Positions 26,201 to 27,500 of a stretch of DNA of 27,500 nt are shown piece by piece. How positions within the stretch are numbered: position 1 is the stretch's first letter; every line of letters begins with the position of its first letter. The stretch is from Symbiodinium natans (Eukaryota; Sar; Dinophyceae; Suessiales; Symbiodiniaceae), in NCBI GenBank assembly GCA_905221605.1, contig CAJNDS010002138.1, forward strand, positions 357,499 through 384,998, given 5' to 3'. The notes beneath the pieces are model-generated. The model saw only the letters and a list, made by a program, of their open reading frames with translations, ran no database searches and was not told the DNA's origin. The position numbers were made by a program, and so were the translations under genes.

Positions 26201-26754
26201 GGGGAGGTGCTTTGGAGTGCTTTCAGGGTGATTGGGGAGTTTTGGGGTGTTTGCGGCATGGGGCGCTTCGGGTTTGGCTTGCAGCGCCGGTTGAGGTTCA
26301 ACCCATGCATGCACAGAGAAATCAAGGGAGCTTGTGGCAACCCGCTTGTCCCCCGAACCCGATGCAGTATTCGTGGCAAATCTGCGGAGATCGCTACACA
26401 TGTTTAACAAAGTCTTGTTCACGAGGCAAACCCATTCAACCAAACCTAGCTGTCCAGGGAAGGAAAGGCTAACCTGTGGGAGAAAAAGGGGCTTGTACTA
26501 CCCCAAAAAGGTTAAAGGCTACCTACTCTACTACTTCGCAACACAGCAAGCCTCGCCATGCCCCATGGTTCCGTTCGACCCGCAGATTGCCCAACGACGG
26601 TCCTCCGATCCAAAATAAACCGGCCTGGTCCCACTTCGACTTTTTCCTGGGCCGCTCATCGGCCCCACCGGCAGCAGCGACCGGCATCTGCGCAGGGGGC
26701 TTTCGTTTAGGGCATACTTGAAGGCACATGGGTACGTAGCGGTGAACAGGAACA
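26201..26754. other. Gene-free DNA holding repeat copy 2
   Basis: Frames up to 94 codons overlap each other on both strands without recognisable domains. Apart from the 72-bp repeat at 26464-26535 nothing is supported. Confidence 0.5.
26464..26535 (+). repeat. 72-bp dispersed repeat, copy 2
   Basis: Ungapped match to 21236-21307. Starts AAAGGCTAACCT and carries AAAGGCTACCT near its end. The middle third is the most diverged part. Confidence 0.7.
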
Positions 26755-26775
26755 ACCCTAAACCCTAAACCCTAT

Positions 26776-27025
26776 TGAAATAGCCCTCGGCTCCACAAAG
26801 GCTTTGCAAGGAAAAGACATAGCTCAGCTTTCCGGCGTTTCCAGCCTTCAATGTGATCCACGTGTTCGTTTGCCGTCTCATGTGCGTAGCGGCTTCGATG
26901 CTAGTGTTGTCGACTGGCTCAAAAAAAGACAAGAGACAGAATGCCTCACGCTCGCTTCATAGAGCCCCCGGAACCCGGGTTGCCCTCGGGAATACAATGG
27001 AGAATCTGTGAATCTCCCCCCAATC
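26776..27025. other. Gene-free unique DNA
   Basis: Follows a short CCCTAAA patch (26755-26775). No structure or gene recognised. Confidence 0.5.
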
Positions 27026-27108
27026 GGGGTACAGCTAATGTACCCCAAGATACTACCCATCCTGCCCGAAAAAGGGTACTCCCATTTTCGGAAACCCCAA
27101 CTTGGGGT
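27026..27108. repeat. Three consecutive small hairpins
   Basis: Stem 1: GGGGTACA (27026-27033) with TGTACCCC (27039-27046), 5-nt loop. Stem 2: 27066-27076 with 27081-27091, 10 of 11 paired, loop TACT. Stem 3: ACCCCAA (27094-27100) with TTGGGGT (27102-27108). A C12 run lies at 27172-27183. Confidence 0.75.
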
Positions 27109-27225
27109 ACCAATTTCAGGGAGAGGGTTTGGATATCCGATGAGTTGTGGCAACCAGATAACCCTCATTAACCCCCCCCCCCCTCCCCACGCACAGCCGA
27201 GAGCTTGAGCGAAAAGCTCGAACTC

Positions 27226-27310
27226 GCTAGGGTTTGGGGTCTTAGGGTTTAGGGCTGAGGTTCTAGGGTTTAGGGTTTTGGGTTTTGGGCTTTGGGGTTT
27301 AGGTCTTTGG
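27226..27310. repeat. Degenerate TTTAGGG/TTTTGGG block
   Basis: Mixed units with variable T and G counts. Confidence 0.75.
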
Positions 27311-27395
27311 GGTCTGGGCCGCCTCCACCGGAGGTGCTGGAGTGGGATCAGCGGTGAAGCGCGACTCGTCGGGCTTAACGGGCATGGACCTCGGA

Positions 27396-27500
27396 AGGGG
27401 TTAGGGTTTAAGGGTTTCGGGGTTTAAGGGTTTAAGGGTTTAAGGGTATAAGGGTTTAAGGGTTTAAGGGTTTAATTAGGGGTTTCAGGGTTTAAGGGTT
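27396..27500. repeat. TTTAAGGG (8-mer) array, running off the window
   Basis: Mostly GGGTTTAA units, one base longer than the TTTAGGG motif elsewhere, with a few interruptions. It reaches the window edge. Confidence 0.9.

Overview
The window looks like nuclear DNA of a dinoflagellate, most likely a symbiodiniacean. Four observations point that way. Telomere-like TTTAGGG/CCCTAAA arrays are scattered in both orientations. A Ty1/copia retrotransposon has the enlarged domain layout typical of dinoflagellate elements. Both LTRs of that element carry the last 12 nt of the dinoflagellate spliced leader in sense orientation. A PQQ-propeller gene encodes a putative signal peptide and has one inferred GT-AG intron. 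No species call is possible from sequence alone.

Layout. (1) 1-243 is a degenerate telomere-like flank. (2) 244-9612 is a complete Ty1/copia element on the minus strand, with two LTRs of 216 bp that I read as identical. It is bounded by the 5-bp direct repeat TAGGG and sits inside a TTTAGGG array. It has a half-tRNA(iMet) primer-binding site, a purine-rich tract and, in coding order, Gag (CCCH and CCHC fingers), a protease remnant with a cytosine-C5-methyltransferase-like domain, integrase, a 2OG-Fe(II)-oxygenase-like domain, reverse transcriptase, RNase H, and a C-terminal extension with a predicted membrane helix and Cys/His motif. The coding sequence is split over six open segments by five frame changes, and the protease D-S/T-G triad is absent. 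(3) 9613-21235 is about 11.6 kb without a supportable gene. It is a mosaic of short telomere-like arrays that repeatedly switch orientation, separated by roughly 50-600 bp of unique DNA, with microsatellites and hairpins. (4) 21326-23228, minus strand, is a two-exon gene for a secreted or membrane-facing PQQ-like beta-propeller protein of 479 aa. Its 463-bp intron contains telomere-like repeats and a 95-bp hairpin element. A 72-bp repeat follows the stop codon and has a second copy at 26464. (5) 23229-27500 is gene-free DNA with AT microsatellites, long G/C homopolymers, further telomere-like arrays and a cluster of small hairpins.

How it fits together. Only the PQQ gene looks like a host gene. 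The retrotransposon supplies the most interesting biology: it appears to encode both a DNA-methyltransferase-like and a JBP/TET-style oxygenase-like domain in one polyprotein, and its LTR seems to have absorbed part of the host spliced leader. The domain calls rest on motifs read by eye and need profile searches to confirm.
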